A stretch of DNA of 41,506 nucleotides from an uncultured Pelagibacteraceae bacterium (GTDB lineage: Bacteria > Pseudomonadota > Alphaproteobacteria > Pelagibacterales > Pelagibacteraceae), in NCBI GenBank assembly GCA_902524235.1, contig CABZCF010000010.1, positions 1 through 41,506 of the forward strand. The letters run 5' to 3'. Shown in pieces: positions 1 through 8,251 of the stretch (the first letter of the stretch is position 1; each line of letters begins with the position of its first letter). The notes below the pieces were generated by a model, which had not been told where the DNA came from, did not search any database, and was given only the letters and a program-made list of their open reading frames with translations. Made by a program: the position numbers and the translations under genes.

Positions 1-354
1 GATAATCTTATGTTCGCATTTAACGTATGCAGATTTGTCAAATCAAATGCGATTGTAATTACCAAAGATTTTTCTACAGTTGGAATAGGGTCTGGGCAGG
101 CAAGTAGAGTCGATAGCTGCAGAATTGCTATAAATAAACTTAGAAGTCAAAATAAAAATCACAAGCGAGATGAACTATATGCTGCCTCTGATGCCTTTTT
201 TCCATTTACAGATGGCATTGAGGAACTTGTTTTATCTGGTGTTAAAGCTATTATTCAACCTTCTGGATCTATTAATGACAAAGAAATTATTAAGTTTGCG
301 AATAAACTTGGAATAATTTTAGTTTTTTCTAAAACAAGACATTTTAGACATTAG
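1..354 (+). CDS. purH: PurH C-terminal fragment (AICAR transformylase / IMP cyclohydrolase)
   Basis: This is the 3' end of a bifunctional purine enzyme that performs the last two steps of IMP synthesis in the cytoplasm: formyl transfer to AICAR, then ring closure. The frame is open from base 1, so the start lies outside the window and the first ATG at 10 is internal. The visible 118 residues match the end of the transformylase domain: a KSNAIV segment, then the GIGSGQASRVDS motif, a SDAFFPFTDGIE segment and an IIQPSGSINDKE segment. The stop codon overlaps the convergent phhB stop by 4 bases. Identification is secure; only the N-terminal part is missing. Confidence 0.95.
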   Translation, partial: DNLMFAFNVCRFVKSNAIVITKDFSTVGIGSGQASRVDSCRIAINKLRSQNKNHKRDELYAASDAFFPFTDGIEELVLSGVKAIIQPSGSINDKEIIKFANKLGIILVFSKTRHFRH

Positions 355-689
355 TTTATTTTATCAATTTTCGCGGCAAGAACAAAATCACTCTCATGTA
401 ATCCATTGATAGCATGAGTAAATATTTTTATTTTAGCGTATCCCCATCCAAACCAAATATCGGGATGATGTCCCTCCTTTTCAGCTAAATTTCCTACTTT
501 ATTTATAAAAGATTGGCTCTCTAAAAAATCATTAAATTTAAATTCTTTTATTAAAAAATAACTTTCGTTATTTTCGGATTTTACATCCCACCCGTCTACC
601 TTTTTTAAATATTTATGTATCTCATTTAAATCAAAGCTAGGTATTCCACCTTCGCAAGGTATACATTTTTTTTCTGATAAATCAGTCAT
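351..689 (-). CDS. phhB: Pterin-4a-carbinolamine dehydratase
   Basis: The 112-residue product is the usual size for this single-domain enzyme, which dehydrates 4a-hydroxytetrahydropterin and so recycles the pterin cofactor of aromatic amino acid hydroxylases. The family signature is visible: EGHHPDI with His74 and His75, then His92 in the IFTHAINGL segment and Asp101. The extra N-terminal CIPCEGG stretch with two cysteines is common in bacterial members. The start is supported by an AGGAGG ribosome binding site (693-698), only 3 bases from the ATG. It stands alone between convergent purH and the tRNA-Gly gene. No phenylalanine hydroxylase is in the window, so the physiological partner is not visible. 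Confidence 0.92.
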   Translation of the reverse strand: MTDLSEKKCIPCEGGIPSFDLNEIHKYLKKVDGWDVKSENNESYFLIKEFKFNDFLESQSFINKVGNLAEKEGHHPDIWFGWGYAKIKIFTHAINGLHESDFVLAAKIDKIN

Positions 690-692
690 TTT

Positions 693-698
693 CCTCCT
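693..698 (-). promoter_or_regulatory. Strong Shine-Dalgarno site of phhB
   Basis: AGGAGG on the minus strand, 3 bases before the phhB ATG at 689. A full-consensus site stands out here because most starts in the window have weak or no Shine-Dalgarno sequence. The spacing is shorter than usual. It lies just downstream of the tRNA-Gly 3' end (703), so phhB could be read from the tRNA transcript. Confidence 0.6.
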
Positions 699-702
699 AT
701 AA

Positions 703-777
703 TGGAGCGGGCAATGGGACTTGAACCCACGACCTTCTCGTTGGCAACGAGACGCTCTACCACTGAGCTATGCCCGC
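703..777 (-). tRNA. tRNA-Gly (anticodon GCC)
   Basis: On the minus strand this folds as a standard tRNA: acceptor stem GCGGGCA paired with TGCCCGC (707-713), D arm, anticodon stem TCTCG/CGAGA around loop TTGCCAA with anticodon GCC, and a T arm containing GGTTCAAGTCC. The discriminator is U (706) and the CCA end is encoded (703-705). It lies 13 bases upstream of phhB on the same strand. Confidence 0.97.
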
Positions 778-794
778 ATTTTTATTTGTAGCCT

Positions 795-823
795 ATCATA
801 GTTGAAAAAATAAATTAGGTAAA
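795..823 (-). promoter_or_regulatory. Possible sigma-70 promoter of tRNA-Gly
   Basis: On the minus strand TTTACC (823-818) and TATGAT (800-795) are separated by 17 bases. This places a start about 10 bases before the mature tRNA 5' end at 777. Spacing is ideal but the -35 matches the consensus at only four of six positions, so this is a tentative call. Confidence 0.35.
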
Positions 824-874
824 ATAATTTTTTTCTTCACTGGATGAATTATAAAAAATTTGTTAAATTAAAAC

Positions 875-1519
875 ATGAACACAGATAAAGATTTACCAAA
901 AATTATACCTATTTTTCCTCTATCAAATTTTATAATTTTTCCTGAAACTACCGTGCCTCTTAACATATTTGAACCTAGATACATCCAGATGATTGATGAT
1001 GCAATGAAAAGTGATAGAATTATTGGAATGATACAGCCAAGAAAGACTGGAAACAAAGGTAAACCAGATCTTTATAAAACTGGTTGTGCTGGTAAAATTA
1101 CAAGTTTTAATGAAACCGAAGATGGCCGTTACTTAATAATCATTAATGGGATTTCTAGATTTAACATTATAAATGAAATTGATCACGAAAGACTTTACAG
1201 GAAATGTCAGGTAGATTTTAATTTCTACAGTCAGGATGTGAATGAGATAAAAGAAAAAATGGAATTTTCAGATCTAGATAAAATACTAAAAAACTTAAAA
1301 ACTTTATTTAAAAGACAAGGTTATGTTATAAATTGGAAGGATCTTCAAAAACAAAGTTTAGATCAAACAATTAATACTTTATCAATGGCATCACCATTTT
1401 CTCTTGAGGAAAAACAAATACTATTAGAGGCCACAAACTTAAATAAAAGAAGAGAAAAACTAGAGGAAATATTACAAACTTACATACTAGATAAATTTAG
1501 CAATACCACTATTCAATAA
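875..1519 (+). CDS. Lon N-terminal (substrate-binding) domain protein
   Basis: This 214-residue protein consists only of the PUA-like N-terminal domain found in Lon protease, with no ATPase or protease part. The opening IIPIFPLSNFIIFPETTVP followed by LNIFEPRY is the family signature, and the middle holds the usual GCAGKI segment and a DGRYLIIINGISRF strand pair. Stand-alone versions are common in Alphaproteobacteria; they are thought to bind unfolded protein or act as an adaptor, but no reaction is established. The C-terminal third is helical and charged. It is transcribed away from the tRNA-Gly gene and converges, with a 7-base gap, on the UbiH-like gene. Confidence 0.85.
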   Translation: MNTDKDLPKIIPIFPLSNFIIFPETTVPLNIFEPRYIQMIDDAMKSDRIIGMIQPRKTGNKGKPDLYKTGCAGKITSFNETEDGRYLIIINGISRFNIINEIDHERLYRKCQVDFNFYSQDVNEIKEKMEFSDLDKILKNLKTLFKRQGYVINWKDLQKQSLDQTINTLSMASPFSLEEKQILLEATNLNKRREKLEEILQTYILDKFSNTTIQ

Positions 1520-1526
1520 TTTTGAA

Positions 1527-2618
1527 TCAAAGACCTTTGTCAGCTAAAATAGAAACATATTTTTTAAACGCACTGTTTTTATTAATGTAAAGAAATAATT
1601 TTTCAGATAATCCTTCTGGCAAATTTTTTTCTAATTTAAAAAATTCGTGAATAAAATCAATTGAATTAGCAAAGATTACATTTTTATATTTATTATTTTT
1701 TTCAAATTCTTCAAGGATCGAGCTATCTAAGTTTAAACCATATTTGATCCTCTCATCTAATAACTTTAAAAAAAACTTTATGTCTCTTAATGTCATATTG
1801 AAACCTTGTCCAGCTAATGGGTGTATAGTGTGTACTTGATCTCCAAAGGCTAGAACATTTTTTTTAAAATAATTTCTAAGTAAAGAAAATTGTAGTTTAA
1901 AACTCTCAAATTTCTCAAAACTAGTAATTTTATATTTAGTGTTATAATTTTTAATCAAATTAATTACTTTTTCCTCATTTATTTTTGAACTATTGCTATC
2001 AAAAATTGAGTACACTAATGAAGTTTTATTATCTGAAATTGGCAAAAATGCTAGTGGTCCAGAAGAAGAGAATATTTGTTTTGCAATATTATTTTCAATT
2101 TGCTTATGATTTATAACAGTAACATAAGCCCTACTAAAATAATCTTTTTTAATTTTTCTTGAAAAGAATTTTTTTGATAAAGTATTTCTTAAATTTATAT
2201 CAATTACTAAGTCGTAGGATAATAAATATTTTTTTTGAACTAATTTTTTATCAAGTTTGGTCTTAATACTTTTAAAATTTTTTTCTTTCTTTAAAGAAGA
2301 CTTAACAAATTTATAAATATTTTCATATTTAAATACTGCAAATTTAAAATTACTGTTGTTTTCAAAATTTAATAATTCGTTTTTCTGACGTTCAGTTGAA
2401 ATTGAAATTTTATCAATTTTGTGACCTATTTTTTCAATACCTTTGAAATATTTATTTAGAAATAATACATTAGATTGTGTAATGCCGATAGTACGCACGG
2501 ATTTTAGATTTTTTGTTGTATTTTCTTCATAAAATAAATCAACTTGTATTTTTTTTTTAAGTAGTACTTTTGCTAAAACTAGCGCAGTTAAATTATTTCC
2601 TATTATGGATATTTTCAT
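1527..2618 (-). CDS. Degenerate UbiH/VisC-family FAD-dependent hydroxylase
   Basis: The 363-residue product resembles the flavoprotein hydroxylases that add ring hydroxyl groups during ubiquinone synthesis. The C-terminal FAD ribityl-binding motif is well kept (AFGDQVHTIHPLAGQGFN, near residue 260). The other two fingerprints are eroded: the N-terminal dinucleotide motif reads GNNLTA instead of GxGxxG, and the central DG motif region reads YDLVIDINLR, without the expected Asp-Gly. It is slightly shorter than typical UbiH (about 390-400) and very Lys/Asn rich. It sits divergently from ftsK. The family call is firm. Substrate position and activity are uncertain, and a non-catalytic role cannot be excluded. 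Confidence 0.75.
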   Translation of the reverse strand: MKISIIGNNLTALVLAKVLLKKKIQVDLFYEENTTKNLKSVRTIGITQSNVLFLNKYFKGIEKIGHKIDKISISTERQKNELLNFENNSNFKFAVFKYENIYKFVKSSLKKEKNFKSIKTKLDKKLVQKKYLLSYDLVIDINLRNTLSKKFFSRKIKKDYFSRAYVTVINHKQIENNIAKQIFSSSGPLAFLPISDNKTSLVYSIFDSNSSKINEEKVINLIKNYNTKYKITSFEKFESFKLQFSLLRNYFKKNVLAFGDQVHTIHPLAGQGFNMTLRDIKFFLKLLDERIKYGLNLDSSILEEFEKNNKYKNVIFANSIDFIHEFFKLEKNLPEGLSEKLFLYINKNSAFKKYVSILADKGL

Positions 2619-2680
2619 AAATAAATTTAATTTTATCAGTAAAAATTAAATGATACAAAGTGACATTCTGAGTCGAAAAT

Positions 2681-4765
2681 ATGAATATAAAAGATATATT
2701 TGATAAAAGTGCTGATTTTACTATAAAAAGAATTATAGAAATATTTGGAATAATTTTAATTATTTTTTCTATTTTGTTATTACTTTCTTTTACTTCATAT
2801 TCTCCAGAAGATCCGAATTTTATTTTTAATAGCGAAAAAGAAATTGAAAATATATTAGGTTTTAGAGGCAGTTATACATCTGACATTTTTTTTCAATCTT
2901 TTGGCGTTATCTCTTATTTGATACCTGTAACTCTAATTTTTACGGGTATCTATATTTTTAGATCCAAAAAAATATTTATTTTGTTGCGAAACTTATTCTA
3001 TACAATCTTGTATATAATTTTAGGATCATTCTTTTTTTCTTTTTTCTATAAAGATACATTTTGGTTAACAATAAATGGCAATGGTGGGTTTGTTGGAAGC
3101 TACCTAAATAATTCATTTTTATACGATTTTACTAAAATAAACCAAATGGTTGCTTATTACTTTTTAGTTATAATAATATTACTAATGTTTTTAATCTCTA
3201 TTAACTTTAAATTAAAATCGTTACCTAAATTGATAAGTAGTTTATTAATACTTTTTAAAAAAAAAGAGGAAAAATTAATCAATACTGATATTGAGACAAA
3301 TATAGATAAAGAAGAAGTTTTCGATAAGGATGAGAATAGAACACAAGAGAATTTTGCTTTTAATAAAAAAACTATAAATAAAAAAATAACATTTAAGTTA
3401 CCAAAAGATAATATACTAAATGAACCAAAAAATAATGTTGATAAACCTAAAAATGAATTAGATATAAGCGAAGATTTTTTAGAAAAAATATTATTAGATT
3501 TTGGTGTTGAAGGAAGAATTAAAAAAATTAATAAAGGACCAGTTGTTACTTTAAACGAGTTCGAACCAGCTCCTGGTGTTAAAGTTTCAAAAATAATAAA
3601 TTTATCAGAGGATATTGCAAGAAACACAAGTTCAGAATCCGCTAGAATTTCAACAATTCCTGGAAGTAACACAATAGGTATTGAGTTACCTAATGTTTCA
3701 AGAGAAGATGTCTATTTAAAAGAGATAATTTCTAATCCTAACTTTTTAAGAAAAGAGTATAAATTACCAATCGCACTTGGAAAAAGCATCTCAGGAGTTC
3801 CTATAGTTGGTGATTTAAGCTCAATGCCTCATCTTTTAATAGCTGGTACTACAGGTTCTGGTAAATCAGTTTGTATAAATACTATAATACTTTCTTTGCT
3901 TTATAAGCACCCTCCAGAAAAATGTAAATTTATTTTAATAGATCCTAAGATGCTTGAGTTATCTACATATGAAGGATTACCACATTTGTTATGTCCAGTA
4001 ATAACTGAAGCAAAAAAAGCTGCTTCAGTTTTAGGTTGGGTAGTAAAAGAAATGGAAAGCAGATACAGATTAATGACGCGCGAGGGTGTTAGAAATATTG
4101 ATGGCTACAACAAAAAACATAAATTACCAATGCCTTACATTGTTGTAGTTGTAGATGAAATGTCTGATTTAATGCACGTGGCTGGTAAAGAAATTGAGGG
4201 ATATATTCAAAAACTTTCTCAAATGGCAAGGGCATCTGGAATTCACATAATAATGGCTACACAGAGACCTAGTGTAGATGTAATAACTGGAACTATAAAA
4301 GCAAATTTTCCTACAAGAATATCATTTCAAGTTAGTTCTAAAATTGATAGTCGAACTATTCTTGGTGAACAAGGTGCAGAGCAGTTATTAGGAAAAGGTG
4401 ACATGCTGTATATGTCCTCTGCAAATAAAATTATTAGAATACACGCGCCTTTTGTATCAGATGAGGAAATCAACAAAGTTAATGATTTTGTTAGATCTCA
4501 AGCTGAACCAGATTATATTGACGAAATTTTAAATTTTGCAGATCAAAGAGAGAGAAAAGATAATGATAATGAAGGGGAAAACCATGACGAATTATACGAC
4601 CAAGCTCTTGAAATCATAAAATCTGAGGGAAAAGCATCTACATCTTTTCTACAAAGAAAGTTGCAAATTGGATACAACAGAGCAGCAAGAATTATAGATA
4701 CCATGGAAGCAAGGGGTGAGGTAAGTAAAGCAAATCATGTAGGCAAAAGAGAAGTTCTAAAGTGA
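2681..4765 (+). CDS. ftsK: DNA translocase FtsK
   Basis: FtsK is a septum-anchored ATPase that pumps the chromosome termini into daughter cells and activates XerCD dimer resolution. The 694-residue protein has four predicted membrane segments in the first 175 residues, a short charged linker (about 195-260), then the motor. Walker A is GTTGSGKS (residues 389-396) and Walker B lies in IVVVVDEMSDL. The C-terminal winged-helix gamma domain, which reads KOPS sequences, is present (ALEIIKSEGKASTSFLQRK onwards). The linker is far shorter than in E. coli, giving a compact member. The stop overlaps the lolA GTG start by 4 bases, so the two genes form an operon, as is usual. Confidence 0.97.
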   Translation: MNIKDIFDKSADFTIKRIIEIFGIILIIFSILLLLSFTSYSPEDPNFIFNSEKEIENILGFRGSYTSDIFFQSFGVISYLIPVTLIFTGIYIFRSKKIFILLRNLFYTILYIILGSFFFSFFYKDTFWLTINGNGGFVGSYLNNSFLYDFTKINQMVAYYFLVIIILLMFLISINFKLKSLPKLISSLLILFKKKEEKLINTDIETNIDKEEVFDKDENRTQENFAFNKKTINKKITFKLPKDNILNEPKNNVDKPKNELDISEDFLEKILLDFGVEGRIKKINKGPVVTLNEFEPAPGVKVSKIINLSEDIARNTSSESARISTIPGSNTIGIELPNVSREDVYLKEIISNPNFLRKEYKLPIALGKSISGVPIVGDLSSMPHLLIAGTTGSGKSVCINTIILSLLYKHPPEKCKFILIDPKMLELSTYEGLPHLLCPVITEAKKAASVLGWVVKEMESRYRLMTREGVRNIDGYNKKHKLPMPYIVVVVDEMSDLMHVAGKEIEGYIQKLSQMARASGIHIIMATQRPSVDVITGTIKANFPTRISFQVSSKIDSRTILGEQGAEQLLGKGDMLYMSSANKIIRIHAPFVSDEEINKVNDFVRSQAEPDYIDEILNFADQRERKDNDNEGENHDELYDQALEIIKSEGKASTSFLQRKLQIGYNRAARIIDTMEARGEVSKANHVGKREVLK

Positions 4766-5316
4766 AAAAAAATTTATTATTAATTTTTTTAATACTATTT
4801 TCAACAAAATCCCTTGCTTCTGTTAAAAATGAAATAATTAAAAGTTTTAGTGAGATCAAAAATTTAAATTTTGAATTTACCCAAACTATAAATGGTAAGG
4901 ACGAAACAGGTAATTGTTCAATAGTTTTTCCAAAAAAAATTTATTGTAAATATAATTTTAGATTTAATAAAGTTTTAGTATCAAATGGAATTTCATTAGT
5001 TATTAAAAGCGATAAAAATAACCAATATTATAGATACTCATTAAAGGATACCACATTAAATCTGCTCTTAGACAAAAAATACATTTTAGAAAAAATGAGG
5101 ATTTTGAAAGGAAGTTTAATTGACGAAAAATTTTTTTTGTTTTCTATTGAAGAGAGTAATCAAACATTAAACATTTTTTTTGACAAAAATAATTATAAAT
5201 TAATTGGTTGGCAAACTGAGGACATTTACCAAAATTTAACTATCACTTACATTTATGATTTAAAAGTTAATCAAAATATTAAAGATGAAATTTTCAAACT
5301 ACCTAAAAATAACTAA
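4762..5316 (+). CDS. lolA: Outer-membrane lipoprotein carrier protein LolA
   Basis: LolA shuttles lipoproteins across the periplasm from the LolCDE transporter to the outer membrane. The 184-residue product begins with a signal peptide (MKKNLLLIFLILF, cleavage likely after SLA near residue 19). It continues with a family-typical section: FEFTQTINGKDETGNCSIVF, then KKIYCKYN, and a late INQNIKDEIFKLP-like end. The start is GTG, overlapping the ftsK TGA as GTGA, which implies translational coupling. Sequence identity to characterised LolA is low, as usual in this family, but length, signal peptide and the ftsK neighbour all agree. It converges on the GNAT gene with a 4-base stop overlap. Confidence 0.87.
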   Translation: MKKNLLLIFLILFSTKSLASVKNEIIKSFSEIKNLNFEFTQTINGKDETGNCSIVFPKKIYCKYNFRFNKVLVSNGISLVIKSDKNNQYYRYSLKDTTLNLLLDKKYILEKMRILKGSLIDEKFFLFSIEESNQTLNIFFDKNNYKLIGWQTEDIYQNLTITYIYDLKVNQNIKDEIFKLPKNN

Positions 5317-5819
5317 GCAGAAATTTTAATAATATCTTTTTTAAAAACTTTCATTCCTCTTGATAAATAATTGGAAATTGCATTTTTGTGATCCAATGAG
5401 CACGTATGAACCCAAACCCTATTAATATGTTTTTTAAAACATGATTTAATTGCATAAGCTAATAAATAAGATCCATATTTTTTATTTCTAAATTCAGTCA
5501 AAATTCCAAAATAAGCTATTTCATATTCATTTTTTTCAGGATTGAAAATTTGCTCAAAGTAACCAGCTAATTCTTTGTCGTACTTTAATACAATTGTTTT
5601 TACATTTTTGTTCTCTAGATAGCTTTTCCAATTTTGGTCAGTCCATGATAATCTATCAATCCATCTATGATTTTTACCAATTTGTTTATAAAAAAATTTA
5701 TTTAACTGAAAATCAGGATTTTCTAAAATTTCAATTTTGCAATTTTCATCAGGTTTTATTACATCGTTCAATTCGTTTAAACTTTTTATCTCAAGGTATT
5801 GTCTGAATATTTCAATCAT
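5313..5819 (-). CDS. GNAT-family N-acetyltransferase
   Basis: The 168-residue protein has the GNAT fold: a strand with KELAGYFEQ, then an EIAYFGILTEFRNKKYGSYL segment that carries the acetyl-CoA binding motif A (a variant of Q/RxxGxG/A, here RNKKYGS), followed by a VWVHTCSLDHKNAISNYLS segment and the GMKVFKK end. It is therefore predicted to transfer an acetyl group from acetyl-CoA to an amine; the substrate is unknown. It is the last gene of the long minus-strand run, 1 base after the HIT gene. It overlaps the lolA stop by 4 bases (CTAA). Confidence 0.82.
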   Translation of the reverse strand: MIEIFRQYLEIKSLNELNDVIKPDENCKIEILENPDFQLNKFFYKQIGKNHRWIDRLSWTDQNWKSYLENKNVKTIVLKYDKELAGYFEQIFNPEKNEYEIAYFGILTEFRNKKYGSYLLAYAIKSCFKKHINRVWVHTCSLDHKNAISNYLSRGMKVFKKDIIKISA

Positions 5820-5820
5820 C

Positions 5821-6186
5821 TCAAGATACCATCTTACCTATTTTTTCTCCTCCAAATAGATGAAAATGCAAATGAGGAACTTCTTGCCCACCATTTTCAG
5901 CGATATTTGCTAGAGTTCTATATCCGTCTCCATTTTCTACAGAAATATTTAGTTTTTTGGCAACTGATGTTATTCCTTTTATTAGACCAACAATTTCTTC
6001 ATTAGAGGCATTTTGATTGAAGTCGTCTAAATTCACATATTTGCCTTTTGGAATTACTAATGCATGTACTTTTTTTTGTGGGTTAACATCGTGAAAAGAT
6101 AAAACATATTTATCCTCGTAAATTTTTTTACAGGGTATTTCACCTCTTAAGATCTTTGCAAAAATGTTATTGTCATCATATTTCAT
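5821..6186 (-). CDS. HIT-family nucleotide-binding hydrolase (HinT-like)
   Basis: The 121-residue protein is a full-length histidine-triad hydrolase of the HinT branch, which cleaves nucleoside phosphoramidates such as AMP-lysine. The triad is visible as H105-L-H107-F-H109 within VPHLHFHLFGG, and the N-terminal half has the usual IFAKILRGEIPCKKIYED and HALVIPKG segments. It follows mtkB by 10 bases and precedes the GNAT gene by 1 base, so it is very likely cotranscribed with mclA-mtkAB. No functional link to that pathway is evident. Confidence 0.92.
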   Translation of the reverse strand: MKYDDNNIFAKILRGEIPCKKIYEDKYVLSFHDVNPQKKVHALVIPKGKYVNLDDFNQNASNEEIVGLIKGITSVAKKLNISVENGDGYRTLANIAENGGQEVPHLHFHLFGGEKIGKMVS

Positions 6187-6196
6187 TGCAACTCAT

Positions 6197-7084
6197 TTAT
6201 TTTTTGCTTAAAACATTTTTTACTGTTTCTCCCATCACTGAAGGATTCTTAGAGATGGTTACTCCAAATTCTTTCAAAATCTCAACTTTCTCAACCGCAC
6301 TTTCGCCATAGGCAGAGACTATCGCTCCAGCATGACCCATTACCTTACCTTTTGGAGCGGTTAAACCTGCTATGTAAGCTATAACAGGTTTTTTCATATT
6401 TTGTTTTGCAAATTCTCCAGCTGCAACCTCTTGAGGACCTCCTATTTCTCCAATCATTAGTATTGCATCAGTTTCATTATCTTCCTCAAATTTACCAATT
6501 ATATCTTTGAAAGAACTTCCATTTATTGGATCTCCACCAATCCCAACACTTGTTGAAATTCCAATATTAAGATCTTTTAATTGTTGTGCAGCTTCGTATC
6601 CAAGAGTTCCAGATCTGCTAATTATTCCTACTCTTCCTTCTTTATAAATATGTCCAGGCATAATACCTAACATTGATTTACCAGGACTTATTATTCCTGC
6701 GCAGTTGGGTCCTACTAAACTCATTTTCTCAGATTTGGAATACCTTCTCATGTATCTTTTAATTTTTATCATGTCATGGGATGGGATGCCATCAACTATT
6801 GCAACACATGTTCTTATACCCGCATCAGCTGCTTCCATAGCAGAGTCGGCTGCAAATGCAGGTGGAACAAATAAAATTGAGGCGGTAGCATTTGTACTAT
6901 CAACAGCCTCTTTTACAGTGTTAAAAACTGGAAGATTTAAATGTTTTGTTCCTCCTTTACCTGGAGTTACTCCTCCAACAACATTTGATCCATATTTAAT
7001 CATTTCATCTGCATGAAATGTACCCATTTTACCTGTGAACCCTTGGATTATAATTTTGGTATTTTTATCTATTATAACTGCCAT
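6197..7084 (-). CDS. mtkB: Malate-CoA ligase (malate thiokinase) alpha subunit
   Basis: The 295-residue product belongs to the succinyl-CoA synthetase alpha superfamily and carries the phosphohistidine loop MGHAGAI and the CoA-binding Rossmann start (IIIQGFTGKMGTFHA). Several segments fit my memory of methylotroph malate thiokinase better than SucD: GPNCAGIISPGKSMLGIMPG where SucD has NCPGVITPGE..KIGIQPG, and SGTLGYEAA rather than SGTLTYEA. With MtkA it should form malyl-CoA from malate, CoA and ATP. It lies 5 bases after mtkA and downstream of mclA, which supports this assignment. A succinyl-CoA synthetase side activity is possible. Confidence 0.82.
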   Translation of the reverse strand: MAVIIDKNTKIIIQGFTGKMGTFHADEMIKYGSNVVGGVTPGKGGTKHLNLPVFNTVKEAVDSTNATASILFVPPAFAADSAMEAADAGIRTCVAIVDGIPSHDMIKIKRYMRRYSKSEKMSLVGPNCAGIISPGKSMLGIMPGHIYKEGRVGIISRSGTLGYEAAQQLKDLNIGISTSVGIGGDPINGSSFKDIIGKFEEDNETDAILMIGEIGGPQEVAAGEFAKQNMKKPVIAYIAGLTAPKGKVMGHAGAIVSAYGESAVEKVEILKEFGVTISKNPSVMGETVKNVLSKK

Positions 7085-7089
7085 GATTA

Positions 7090-8250
7090 TTATTTTAAAA
7101 TTTTTACAGCTTTATTCGCTGCATCCTCAAGTGAATTAGCCTCAATATATTTAATTTTGCTCTCTCTTAAAATTTTATTTCCTTTGTCTACATTTGTGCC
7201 TGCTAGTCTAATCACAAGTGGATTATTTATTTCAATTTTATCTAAAGCTTGAACTATTCCCTCTGCTACCCAATCACACCTGTTAATACCAGCAAATATG
7301 TTAACTAAAATGACTTTAACTTTTTCGTCCATTGAAATTAATTTAAATGCTTTTACTATTTTTTCTGGTGTGGCTCCTCCTCCAACATCTAAGAAGTTTG
7401 CGGGTTCACCGCCTGCTAATTTAATCATGTCCATAGACGCCATAGCAAGACCTGCACCATTAATTATATTTCCAATGTTTCCGTCTAAACTTACGTAATT
7501 TAATCCTCTATCCGATGCATAAACCTCGCTAGGGTTTTCTTGTGTTTTATCTCTTAGTTCAGATATTTGGTTTCTTCTAAATAATGCATTATTGTCAAAA
7601 CTCATCTTACAATCTAGGGCAAGTATTTGCCCTTGGTCAGAAACTGCTAAAGGATTGATCTCAACCATGGTTGCATCTAGCTCACTAAATGCCCTGTAAC
7701 AACCAATAATCGTATCTGCTGTTCGATTTATTAATTCTGGAGCAACTCCTAAACCAAAAGCTATTTCTCTAGCTTGAAATTTTTGCATACCAACTGCAAC
7801 TTCGATTTTTGATCTTATAATGCTCTCTGGTTTTTCTTTTGATATTTCTTCAACACTCATCCCTCCTTCTGTGGAAGCTACGACCATTATACTTTCAGAA
7901 CTTCTGTCAAAAACTAAGCCTAAATAAAACTCCTTTTTGATATCTGTTGCTTCTTCAACATAAATTCTATTTACTATTTTTCCTTGAGGTCCAGTCTGAT
8001 TTGTGACTAATTTTTTTCCTAAAAGCTTATCAGTTGCTTGAGCAACTTCTAAAGGAGAGTTGCATAAAATAATTCCACCAGCCTTACCTCTTGCTCCTGA
8101 ATGTATTTGTGCTTTAACAACCCATTTAGATCCACCAATTTCTCGAGCTTTATTTTCAGCATTTTCTGGACTATAGGCAATTCCACCTCTTGGAATAATA
8201 ACTCCAAAATCCGCTAATAGTTTTTTTGCTTGGTATTCGTGAATATCCAT
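7090..8250 (-). CDS. mtkA: Malate-CoA ligase (malate thiokinase) beta subunit
   Basis: The 386-residue ATP-grasp subunit starts with MDIHEYQAKKLL and is the same length as SucC. Segments that distinguish MtkA from SucC, as I recall the families, read the MtkA way: NIFAGINRCDWVAEGIV (SucC has IFGGIVRCDLIADGI), VIRLAGTNVDKGNKIL (SucC has VRLEGTN), and TNQTGPQGKIVNRIYVEE. The GGEPANFLDVGGGA loop common to both is intact. It should join MtkB to make malyl-CoA, which MclA then splits. It starts 1 base after the mclA stop. Decisive proof would be a tree with SucC and MtkA, or finding a separate sucCD pair elsewhere in the genome. Confidence 0.82.
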   Translation of the reverse strand: MDIHEYQAKKLLADFGVIIPRGGIAYSPENAENKAREIGGSKWVVKAQIHSGARGKAGGIILCNSPLEVAQATDKLLGKKLVTNQTGPQGKIVNRIYVEEATDIKKEFYLGLVFDRSSESIMVVASTEGGMSVEEISKEKPESIIRSKIEVAVGMQKFQAREIAFGLGVAPELINRTADTIIGCYRAFSELDATMVEINPLAVSDQGQILALDCKMSFDNNALFRRNQISELRDKTQENPSEVYASDRGLNYVSLDGNIGNIINGAGLAMASMDMIKLAGGEPANFLDVGGGATPEKIVKAFKLISMDEKVKVILVNIFAGINRCDWVAEGIVQALDKIEINNPLVIRLAGTNVDKGNKILRESKIKYIEANSLEDAANKAVKILK

Positions 8251-8251
8251 A

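Noticed and set aside
4168..4182. Third parS site (CACGTG in ftsK)
   Set aside because: Only the central CACGTG is shared; the flanks do not form the parS palindrome.
6197..8250. Succinyl-CoA synthetase (sucCD) of the TCA cycle
   Set aside because: Signature segments (NIFAGINRCDWVAEG, RLAGTNV, ISPGKSMLGIMPG) fit malate thiokinase better, and mclA is directly upstream. Not fully excluded without a tree.
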